This document shows positions 1 to 5,424 of a stretch of 6,212 bases of DNA, one piece after another; position 1 is the stretch's first letter, and every line of letters begins with the position of its first letter. The DNA is taken from positions 1-6,212 of the forward strand of contig CALIAD010000179.1 in the NCBI GenBank assembly GCA_938041635.1, given 5' to 3'. The notes under the pieces were generated by a model, which worked only from the letters and a program-made list of their open reading frames with translations, made no database searches and had not been told where the DNA came from. The stretch is from an uncultured Atopobium sp. (GTDB lineage: Bacteria > Actinomycetota > Coriobacteriia > Coriobacteriales > Atopobiaceae). The translations under genes were made by a program, and so were the position numbers.

Positions 1-55
1 TCGGTATTCGGTATTCGGTATTCGGTATTCGGTATTCGGTATTCGGTATTCGGTA
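1..55. repeat. 7-bp tandem repeat (TCGGTAT)n, cut by window edge
   Basis: Seven perfect head-to-tail copies of TCGGTAT (1-49) are followed by a partial copy TCGGTA (50-55). The array starts at base 1, so its true length is unknown. It contains no stop codon in any of the six frames; in plus frame 1 it would read as a cyclic seven-residue unit (SVFGIRY) ending at TAA 61-63, so it could be the tail of a plus-strand gene, but nothing else supports coding. It lies just beyond the operon terminator. Perfect short units like this usually change copy number by polymerase slippage. No function can be assigned from sequence. Confidence 0.95.
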
Positions 56-69
56 AATGGTAACCGAAT
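48..69. repeat. Inverted repeat joining the heptamer array to a reversed copy
   Basis: ATTCGGT (48-54, inside the last array units) is matched by its exact reverse complement ACCGAAT (63-69), with an 8-nt spacer. Because the array repeats, the reversed copy could pair with any unit. It lies immediately before the A-tract of the terminator and could form a small hairpin or mark how the array arose. Seen directly; role unknown. Confidence 0.75.
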
Positions 70-71
70 CC

Positions 72-112
72 AAAAAAAACCAGCTCCCCGCATTTACGCG
101 CGGAGAGCTGGT
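72..112 (-). terminator. Rho-independent terminator of the dnaK-grpE-dnaJ-hspR operon
   Basis: On the minus strand a 13-bp stem (112-100 pairing with 91-79) with an 8-nt loop is followed by eight U residues (79-72). The only non-Watson-Crick position (87 with 104) is a G-U wobble in the minus transcript but would be a C-A mismatch in a plus transcript, which supports minus orientation. There is no T-run on the other side, so it should act in one direction only. It begins about 30 nt after the hspR stop codon and closes the operon. Confidence 0.93.
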
Positions 113-142
113 CATCTTACTAGTAGCATTTGCCTCGTCGTC

Positions 143-616
143 TTACGATTCCTTTGGCTGCGTCGGATTGTCCTCGGCAGCGTTAGCATCAGAAGGAGCG
201 GAACTTGGCATGCCCAGTAAGCGCTGCATTACCATCTCTGGACTGGTCTCGCTATAACGAACAAGCGAGGTGATGCGCTCACGCATGTGGTACTCGTGGA
301 GCTCATCCTCAAGCACGCGAATGCGTTCACGCAGCTCATCGATAAGATCGTCCTTCTCGAGAGCTCGTTCGCGCATGTCCAAAATGCGCACAACGCCAGC
401 AAGGTTGATGCCCTCATCCGTCAGCTTTGAGACAAGATTGAGGCGGTCAATGTCCGCGCGAGAATACAGGCGCGTGTTGCCCCTGGAACGGCCGGGGTTG
501 ATCAGGCCCTTCTGCTCGTACACGCGAAGCGTCTGCGGATGCATGCCCGTGAGCTCGGCCGCAACGCTAATCATGTAGAGCGGCTTGTTACGACCGTCGT
601 CCTTCTTTCGAGCCAT
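143..616 (-). CDS. hspR: HspR, MerR-family heat-shock repressor
   Basis: This is the autoregulatory repressor of the dnaK operon, a cytoplasmic DNA-binding protein of 157 residues. The MerR-type helix-turn-helix is at about residues 13-36, with the HspR-typical run SVAAELTGMHPQTLRVYE, followed by the wing (about 37-55, GRSRGNTRLYS) and the DEGINLAG segment (67-74) shared with Streptomyces-type HspR. A charged helix likely to form a dimerising coiled coil covers about 82-115. The last 20 or so residues are a low-complexity polar tail. In known systems HspR binds inverted repeats upstream of dnaK and needs DnaK as co-repressor, so titration of DnaK by misfolded protein derepresses the operon. 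The ATG shares one base with the dnaJ stop (TAATG), with GAGGAG five bases upstream, suggesting coupled translation. A general MerR regulator is the only alternative; sequence and position make HspR far likelier. Confidence 0.95.
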   Translation of the reverse strand: MARKKDDGRNKPLYMISVAAELTGMHPQTLRVYEQKGLINPGRSRGNTRLYSRADIDRLNLVSKLTDEGINLAGVVRILDMRERALEKDDLIDELRERIRVLEDELHEYHMRERITSLVRYSETSPEMVMQRLLGMPSSAPSDANAAEDNPTQPKES

Positions 617-1548
617 TACCGCTCCTCTCGGTAGCTGCGCTCGTCGGCGTCAAGCAGCGCCTGAAGAGCGTCTCGCTCCTTCTTGGAAAGTTTTGTTGGA
701 ACCTTGACGTCCACCGAAACATACAGCGCGCCGCGAGTTGCAGGATCCTTCACGCGAGGAGCGCCTAAGTTCTTGAACCTGAACGTTTTTCCGCTCTGTG
801 TACCTGCGGGAACCTTGAGTCGCACCGTAGTTCCGTCAGGCGTTGGCACGTCAACCGAAGTGCCCAAAGCTGCTTCGTAGATGCTCACTGGCAACTTCAT
901 ACGCACGTCAGCACCATCTCGCGAGAAGACCGAATGAGCCGCAACGTTGATGGTAACCACAAGGTTGCCTCGTGGGCCGCCGTTAACGCCGTACTCGCCA
1001 TGCTTCTTGTAGCGCAACTTCATGCTATCGTAAGCACCAGCTGGCACTTTGATGGTCAGTGACTGCTCCTCACCAGTTGAAGGCACGCGATATGTTGCCT
1101 TGCGAGAAGTTCCCTTAAACGCCTCGTCAAACGATACGTTTACGGACATAGTAAGATCACTGCCTGCAACTGGACGATTTGCTCGCCCACCAAAGATATC
1201 GGCAAAGTCAAAGCCGCCAGCTCCCGCGCCTGCGCCGCCGCCAAAGCCACTAAAGAAATCGGCAAAATTGGCGCCGTTTACGTTGGTGGTATAGGTGAAA
1301 CCACCCTGGCGACCACCAAATCCGCCTCCAGGAATACCGCCAAACGCGAGCATCTGGTCATACTCCTGGCGTTTCTTATCGTCAGAGAGCGTGTTATACG
1401 CTTCCGAAATCTCTTTGAACTTGGCTTCATCGCCACCTCTATCAGGGTGGTATTTAGCTGCAAGTTTTCTAAACGCTTTTTGAATATCAGACTTCGAGGC
1501 GTCGCGCTTCACGCCAAGAACATCATAAAAAGTCTTACTACCTGCCAT
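616..1548 (-). CDS. dnaJ: DnaJ-type co-chaperone lacking the zinc finger (class B, CbpA-like)
   Basis: This Hsp40 partner of DnaK stimulates its ATPase and hands over clients in the cytoplasm. It has 310 residues: J domain at about 5-68 with the essential HPD at 34-36; a Gly/Phe-rich linker at about 70-125 with FADFF and DFADIF motifs; then two C-terminal substrate-binding beta domains at about 128-207 and 210-285, and a charged helical tail. Oddly, the protein has no cysteine at all, so the four CXXCXGXG zinc motifs of classical DnaJ (usually about 370-380 residues) are absent, and the two beta domains follow directly. That makes it a class B J-protein like CbpA, although it occupies the dnaJ slot of the operon. 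The ATG at 1548 has AGGAGG nine bases upstream. The gap to grpE is 32 bp, and the stop overlaps the hspR start. A zinc-finger DnaJ may exist elsewhere in the genome (inference). Confidence 0.93.
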   Translation of the reverse strand: MAGSKTFYDVLGVKRDASKSDIQKAFRKLAAKYHPDRGGDEAKFKEISEAYNTLSDDKKRQEYDQMLAFGGIPGGGFGGRQGGFTYTTNVNGANFADFFSGFGGGAGAGAGGFDFADIFGGRANRPVAGSDLTMSVNVSFDEAFKGTSRKATYRVPSTGEEQSLTIKVPAGAYDSMKLRYKKHGEYGVNGGPRGNLVVTINVAAHSVFSRDGADVRMKLPVSIYEAALGTSVDVPTPDGTTVRLKVPAGTQSGKTFRFKNLGAPRVKDPATRGALYVSVDVKVPTKLSKKERDALQALLDADERSYREER

Positions 1549-1580
1549 TCAGCACGGCCTCCTCTCTAAACTACTCTGTC

Positions 1581-2426
1581 TTACTCGGTTGCGCCATTTG
1601 CGGCAGCGCCGTCTGCGGAGTCTACCTCAGCGCCGTCCGCAGCCTCTGACTCAGCTGGGCGCTTTGGACCGCCGTGAGTAACAACAACCATTGCAGTACG
1701 AATGTCCTTGCCGCCCATACGATAGCCCTTTTGGTACACCTGGGCGACGGTCTCATCATACGCCTGGGTATCCTCAATCTGGCTTACTGCCTGGTGAGAT
1801 AGAGGATCAAAGGCCTCGCCCACAGGGTTGACTACCTCAACACCCTCTTTGTTCAAGACGCCCACAAGCTTATTGCACACTGCGGTGACACCCTCAACAA
1901 ACTGCTGAGCTGCAGGGTCGGTCAAGTTGTCCGCGTGCTCAATAGCGCGCTCCAAGTCATCAATAACAGGGAGAAGATCAACTACCAGCTTCTCTGTTGC
2001 ACGCTGACGCTCATCAAGGCGCTCCTGAGCGGTACGACGACGGTAGTTATCCCAGTCAGCCTGTAGGCGCAAGAAGCGGTCGTTTGCCTCAGCTGCCTGC
2101 TGCTTTGCTGCCTCAATCTGGTCAGAGACCGAGTCCAGCTCGTTCTGCAGGCGATCGCGCTCCTGAGCTGCACGCTGAGCATCGGCAGCAATCTCTGCCT
2201 CAGCCGTCTCTTCTCCACGACGAATTGCCTCAGCAATCATCTCTTCTTCGGTCATCGGACGGCCTGCGCCAGCCACGCCAGCTGTGCCGTTGGCAGCGGT
2301 CGCGTTGCCATCAAGCGTCTGACTTGCGGAACCATCCCCCACAACGCCGACGGCGCCTACGGTTTCATCACCGTTATTCTCGTTATCAAAGGAAGTGCCA
2401 ACCTTGTTCTGATCTGCTGTTGTCAC
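1581..2426 (-). CDS. grpE: GrpE, nucleotide exchange factor for DnaK
   Basis: GrpE is a dimeric cytoplasmic factor that releases ADP from DnaK and may act as a thermosensor through its long helices. With the GTG at 2426 the protein has 281 residues. An Ala/Gly/Asp-rich disordered N-terminus (about 1-57) is followed by a long helical, coiled-coil-like stretch (about 58-140), the four-helix region and the C-terminal beta domain. The family signature is complete: FDPLSHQAV at 206-214, then GY and an IRTAMVVV strand about 20 residues on. An acidic Ala/Glu/Asp tail of about 30 residues follows the domain, where most GrpE proteins stop. I chose GTG 2426 because the Shine-Dalgarno run GGAGGTGAT overlaps the alternative starts ATG 2432 and GTG 2435, while GTG 2426 is eight bases after GGAGG. 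Family assignment is secure; the start is less so. It lies between dnaK and dnaJ in the operon. Confidence 0.95.
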   Translation of the reverse strand: MTTADQNKVGTSFDNENNGDETVGAVGVVGDGSASQTLDGNATAANGTAGVAGAGRPMTEEEMIAEAIRRGEETAEAEIAADAQRAAQERDRLQNELDSVSDQIEAAKQQAAEANDRFLRLQADWDNYRRRTAQERLDERQRATEKLVVDLLPVIDDLERAIEHADNLTDPAAQQFVEGVTAVCNKLVGVLNKEGVEVVNPVGEAFDPLSHQAVSQIEDTQAYDETVAQVYQKGYRMGGKDIRTAMVVVTHGGPKRPAESEAADGAEVDSADGAAANGATE

Positions 2427-2430
2427 TGCC

Positions 2431-2439
2431 ATCACCTCC
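2431..2439 (-). promoter_or_regulatory. Extended Shine-Dalgarno site of grpE
   Basis: The minus strand reads GGAGGTGAT, a nine-base perfect complement to the usual 16S rRNA 3' end (AUCACCUCC). It covers GTG 2435 and most of ATG 2432, leaving GTG 2426 at ideal spacing. This site decides the grpE start proposed here. Confidence 0.7.
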
Positions 2440-2448
2440 CTATGTGTA

Positions 2449-2481
2449 GAAGGCGGCCAAACGTTTCCGCCAGCCGCCTCC
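2449..2481 (-). other. Intercistronic hairpin between dnaK and grpE
   Basis: AGGCGGC (2451-2457) and GCCGCCT (2473-2479) are perfect inverted copies. In the minus transcript the stem extends to nine pairs with one G-U, around a 15-nt loop. No U-run follows, so it is not a standard terminator. It lies about 70 nt after the dnaK stop and a few bases before the grpE ribosome binding site. It could protect the dnaK 3' end, guide RNA processing or lower grpE expression relative to dnaK; which of these is inference. Confidence 0.65.
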
Positions 2482-2549
2482 GAGTCATATCACATTGTCT
2501 ACCAGCTGCTGCACCAAGTTACCCAAGCGCATATGCCGAGAAACTCAGA

Positions 2550-4454
2550 TTAGTTCTGGTTCTTATCGTCGTCGACAACCTCGTAGTCTGCATCAACAAC
2601 ATCTGGCTCAGAAGGGTTACTTGCTGCGCCGTTGTTGCCAGCGGTCTGAGCCTGAGCATCTGCGTAGACAATCTCTGCGAGCTTCTGACCAACCTCGGTG
2701 AGCTTCTCGCCAGCCTTCTTGATTGCCTCAATGTCAGAGCCATCAAGTGCGGTCTTTGCCTCAGCAACTGCCTCTTCAACAGCCTTCTTCTGATCCTCAG
2801 GAACCTTATCGCCAAGGTCTTTGACGGTCTGCTCGGTGCTGTATGCCAGGGAGTCTACCTGGTTGCGAACCTCGATCTCGTCCTTGCGCTTCTTGTCTTC
2901 CTCAGCGTGGGACTCTGCGTCCTTGACCATGCGGTCAACTTCATCGTCGGACAGAGCGGTGGAGCCAGAAATGGTGATCTCCTGGGACTTGTCAGTTGCC
3001 TTGTCCTTAGCAGTGACCTTCAGGATGCCGTTTGCGTCGATGTCAAAGGTAACCTCAATCTGAGGGATACCGCGCTGAGCAGCAGGAATGCCGGTAAGGT
3101 TGAACTTACCAAGGCTCTTGTTGTCAGAAGCCATCTCGCGCTCACCCTGGAGGACGTGAATCTCAACGGAAGTCTGGTTATCAGCTGCAGTGGAGTAAAC
3201 CTTTGTGCTGGAGGTTGGGATGGTGGTGTTGCGGTCAATAACCTTGTCAACAACGCCGCCGAGGGTCTCAACACCCAGGGACAGTGGAGTTACGTCCAGC
3301 AGCAGGATGCCGGAGACGTCGCCGGTAAGAACGCCACCCTGAACAGCTGCACCGTCTGCAACAACCTCGTCTGGGTTGACGGACATGTTAGGCTGCTTGC
3401 CGGTCATGCTCTTGACCAGGTCCTGAACAGCTGGCATACGAGTGGAGCCACCGACCAGAATGACCTCGCTGACATCGGAGAGCTGAAGGCCTGCGTCCTG
3501 GAGTGCCTTGGTTACAGGAGCCTTGCAGCGGTCGAGAAGATCGCGGGTGATGCGCTCAAACTCTGCACGAGTCAGAGTGTAGTCAAGGTGCTTAGGACCA
3601 GATGCATCTGCAGTGATGAATGGCAGGTTAATCTGTGCCTGCTGAGCGCTGGAGAGCTCCTTCTTGGCATTCTCTGCAGCCTCCTTGAGGCGCTGAAGTG
3701 CCATTGGGTCCTTGCGGAGGTCAATGCTGTTATCGGAGTTGAACTTGTCTGCAAGCCAGTCGATAACACGCTGATCCCAGTCATCGCCGCCCAGGTGGTT
3801 GTCGCCGTTGGTTGCAAGAACCTCAACAACGCCGTCTGCAAGGTCAAGCAGGGAGACGTCGAAGGTACCGCCACCGAGGTCGAAGACGAGAACCTTGTGG
3901 TCCTGGTCCTTCTTGTCCAGACCGTAAGCAAGAGCTGCTGCGGTTGGCTCGTTGACAATACGCTGAACGTTGAGGCCAGCAATCTTGCCTGCGTCCTTGG
4001 TTGCCTGACGCTGTGCGTCGTTAAAGTATGCTGGGACAGTGATGACAGCGTCGGTTACAGGCTCACCAAGGTACTTCTCGGCGTCTGCCTTCATCTTTGC
4101 AAGGGTCATAGCACTGATCTGCTCTGGGGTGTAGTCGACGCCCTCAATCTCAACGACTGCGCGACCGTCAGTGCCAGCCTTAACCTTGTAAGGGACAGTC
4201 TTGATCTCAGACTGGACCTCGTCAAACTTGCGGCCCATGAAACGCTTGATGGAGAAGACAGTGTTTACAGGGTTGGTGACAGCCTGGTTCTTTGCTGCCT
4301 TACCAACAATGCGGTCACCGTCAGCACGGAAGCCGACGACGGAAGGAGTTGTGCGGTCTCCCTCTGCGTTTACGATAATAGTTGGCTCTCCACCCTCAAG
4401 GACAGCCATAGCTGAGTTTGTAGTACCCAGGTCAATTCCAAGAATCTTACCCAT
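2550..4454 (-). CDS. dnaK: DnaK, Hsp70 molecular chaperone
   Basis: DnaK is the ATP-dependent chaperone that binds exposed hydrophobic peptides and folds or holds proteins in the cytoplasm; it is also the expected co-repressor of HspR. The 634-residue protein is full length. The nucleotide-binding domain (about 1-376) shows the three Hsp70 signatures: IDLGTTNS at 7-14, [11 protein letters not shown] at 191-201 and [11 protein letters not shown] at 331-341. It is the shorter Gram-positive type, without the insert found in E. coli DnaK. The linker GILLLDVTP is at 382-390, the beta substrate-binding domain at about 390-500 and the helical lid at about 505-600. A polar linker leads to the acidic end [14 protein letters not shown], the usual tail of bacterial DnaK. 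The ATG at 4454 has AAAGGAT about eight bases upstream and a 185-bp upstream region with candidate operator and hairpins. Codons 15-634 contain no TTA, CTA or TCA, a sign of strong codon bias. Confidence 0.99.
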   Translation of the reverse strand: MGKILGIDLGTTNSAMAVLEGGEPTIIVNAEGDRTTPSVVGFRADGDRIVGKAAKNQAVTNPVNTVFSIKRFMGRKFDEVQSEIKTVPYKVKAGTDGRAVVEIEGVDYTPEQISAMTLAKMKADAEKYLGEPVTDAVITVPAYFNDAQRQATKDAGKIAGLNVQRIVNEPTAAALAYGLDKKDQDHKVLVFDLGGGTFDVSLLDLADGVVEVLATNGDNHLGGDDWDQRVIDWLADKFNSDNSIDLRKDPMALQRLKEAAENAKKELSSAQQAQINLPFITADASGPKHLDYTLTRAEFERITRDLLDRCKAPVTKALQDAGLQLSDVSEVILVGGSTRMPAVQDLVKSMTGKQPNMSVNPDEVVADGAAVQGGVLTGDVSGILLLDVTPLSLGVETLGGVVDKVIDRNTTIPTSSTKVYSTAADNQTSVEIHVLQGEREMASDNKSLGKFNLTGIPAAQRGIPQIEVTFDIDANGILKVTAKDKATDKSQEITISGSTALSDDEVDRMVKDAESHAEEDKKRKDEIEVRNQVDSLAYSTEQTVKDLGDKVPEDQKKAVEEAVAEAKTALDGSDIEAIKKAGEKLTEVGQKLAEIVYADAQAQTAGNNGAASNPSEPDVVDADYEVVDDDKNQN

Positions 4455-4498
4455 TGTGAATCATCCTTTCCTATGTACGTGTTCCGTTTGGCGAGAAA

Positions 4499-4570
4499 CC
4501 CCACAGGTAGATGACCTGAAAAGGGGCACAAGCGAACCGTGAACACATACCGTGTTTCTGCTTTACGGTT
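4499..4570 (-). promoter_or_regulatory. Probable dnaK leader with two hairpin-forming segments
   Basis: If transcription starts near 4567, this region is untranslated leader. Segment one (4535-4570) has outer arms AACCGT/ACGGTT and inner arms AACAC (4543 area)/GTGTT with a 5-nt loop; it also holds a direct repeat ACCGTG at 4536 and 4549. Segment two (4499-4526) has CAGGT (4504-4508) pairing with ACCTG (4514-4518), extended by CCCC/GGGG across unequal A-bulges. Neither is followed by a U-run, so neither looks like a terminator. They could affect RNA stability, temperature response or repressor binding. Pairings are seen; function is inference. Confidence 0.4.
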
Positions 4571-4573
4571 TTG

Positions 4574-4602
4574 CTTATACCCCTATGTCTGACTTATATA
4601 CA
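4574..4602 (-). promoter_or_regulatory. Candidate dnaK promoter
   Basis: On the minus strand TATAAG (4579-4574) fits the -10 consensus at five of six positions. Seventeen bases upstream lies TGTATA (4602-4597), a weak -35 with three of six matches. A second TATAAG (4598-4593) lies inside the inverted repeat and is an alternative. The predicted leader is about 110 nt. The weak -35 overlaps the proposed operator, as expected of a repressed promoter. The call rests on spacing and the -10 only. Confidence 0.35.
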
Positions 4603-4615
4603 TAATCTAAGTCAG
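4589..4615. promoter_or_regulatory. Inverted repeat upstream of dnaK, candidate HspR operator
   Basis: Arms CTGACTTA (4589-4596) and TAAGTCAG (4608-4615) are perfect inverted copies with an 11-bp spacer; two more inner pairs extend the symmetry to 10 of 11 positions. It is the strongest palindrome before dnaK and overlaps the candidate -35 box, so repression by HspR is a natural reading. It differs from the classical HAIR site CTTGAGT-N7-ACTCAAG in both half-site and spacing. It could instead be a 3' hairpin of the aldolase transcript, since it begins about 25 nt after that stop codon, but no U-run follows in the minus direction. Confidence 0.5.
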
Positions 4616-4639
4616 TTTGTAGTAGATTTTTTAAATTCT

Positions 4640-5308
4640 TTACCCCAGTAGAGTATCTCTACCGTAAGCCTCACGCCATGCGGCGGAGAACTCTTCAACA
4701 GCAATCTTTGTGCCTGGATGATCCATCATAGTGTAAACAATATCAGGCGGAAGGGTGACTGCGTCGATGCCACCAGAGATAAGCGCATGGACCTGCTCAG
4801 TATTCTTAAATGATGCAGCAAGAATCTTAGAATTCAGTCCATGAGTCTCAAGCATCTGCATAAGATCAAAAACTTGGCCAATACCATCACCATAGTTGCA
4901 CATACGGTTAACATAAGGAGCCAGGTAATCTGCACCGTTCATAGCTGCAAGGAATGCCTCGTCCGCAGAATAAATAGCGGTTGCAAGAACACCAAGACCC
5001 TCGGACTTGAGCTGCTTAATTGCCTTGTATCCGTTGCGAGTCACAGGAATCTTCACGTAGGTATTCTCGGGACGAAGGCCGCATATATAACGAGCCTCTT
5101 CCAGCATCTTCTGATAGTCAGTTGAAACAACCTGCACAAAGAACTTTTGCTCAGGCAACAGGTACTCTACGAACTCCTTGATTACCTGTTCGGGCTGCTT
5201 GCCGCTTCTAGTGATGATTGAAGGGTTAGTGGTAACTCCATCAATGGTCAAAAGCTCATCAAGCTGCTTAACTGCCTCAAGATCAGCTGTGTCTAGAATA
5301 AACTCCAT
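4640..5308 (-). CDS. fsa: Fructose-6-phosphate aldolase / transaldolase-like protein (FSA/TalC family)
   Basis: This is a cytoplasmic class I aldolase of 222 residues, the normal length of the short TalC/FSA family (homodecameric in characterised members), with a TIM-barrel fold. Visible active-site residues are Asp6, the GVTTNPS motif at 24-30, Gln59, the Schiff-base lysine Lys86 in VKIPVT, Thr110, Tyr132 and Arg135 in APYVNR, and Ser166 in AASFK. In E. coli FSA the matching Gln59 and Tyr131 go with direct cleavage of fructose 6-phosphate to dihydroxyacetone and glyceraldehyde 3-phosphate, whereas transaldolase B has Glu and Phe there. I therefore favour aldolase over transaldolase; automatic annotation may say transaldolase. 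The ATG at 5308 has GGGGAG six bases upstream. It lies between the kinase gene and the dnaK operon with no clear terminator after it, so read-through into dnaK is possible. No functional link to its neighbours is evident. Confidence 0.88.
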   Translation of the reverse strand: MEFILDTADLEAVKQLDELLTIDGVTTNPSIITRSGKQPEQVIKEFVEYLLPEQKFFVQVVSTDYQKMLEEARYICGLRPENTYVKIPVTRNGYKAIKQLKSEGLGVLATAIYSADEAFLAAMNGADYLAPYVNRMCNYGDGIGQVFDLMQMLETHGLNSKILAASFKNTEQVHALISGGIDAVTLPPDIVYTMMDHPGTKIAVEEFSAAWREAYGRDTLLG

Positions 5309-5352
5309 GCTTGGCTCCCCTTTATCACTAGAGCATCTATGTGCTGAGCATT

Positions 5353-5358
5353 ATTCTA
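5353..5358 (-). promoter_or_regulatory. Possible -10 box of the aldolase gene
   Basis: TAGAAT on the minus strand matches the -10 consensus at five of six positions, about 45 bases before the start codon. No convincing -35 box is found 16-18 bases upstream. A short direct repeat GAGCAT (5331 and 5346, plus strand) lies between it and the gene. The whole 116-bp gap 5309-5424 otherwise shows only weak pairing and no intrinsic terminator for the kinase gene. Confidence 0.2.
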
Positions 5359-5424
5359 GCCGTTGTACTTCTCGCCATAAGCTGATATTTCGTCTTATCT
5401 CCAAACGGCGGCGTATGTGAAGTG

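Noticed and set aside
57..257. Plus-strand open frame of 66 codons across the terminator and the hspR 3' end
   Set aside because: It has no ribosome binding site, runs through the terminator hairpin and overlaps a well-supported gene on the other strand.
813..828. CTTGAGT within dnaJ, identical to one half of the HAIR operator
   Set aside because: No ACTCAAG follows at the seven-base spacing and the site is inside coding sequence.
1997..2449. Plus-strand open frame of 150 codons opposite grpE
   Set aside because: It is rich in Arg, Gln, Pro and Ser as expected from an antisense reading of an Ala/Glu-rich gene, and shows no domain.
4589..4615. Reading the inverted repeat as a terminator in the plus direction, because T-rich sequence follows at 4616-4632
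   Set aside because: No plus-strand gene leads into it, the T-run is delayed by about 10 bases and the stem is AT-rich. An operator is the better reading.
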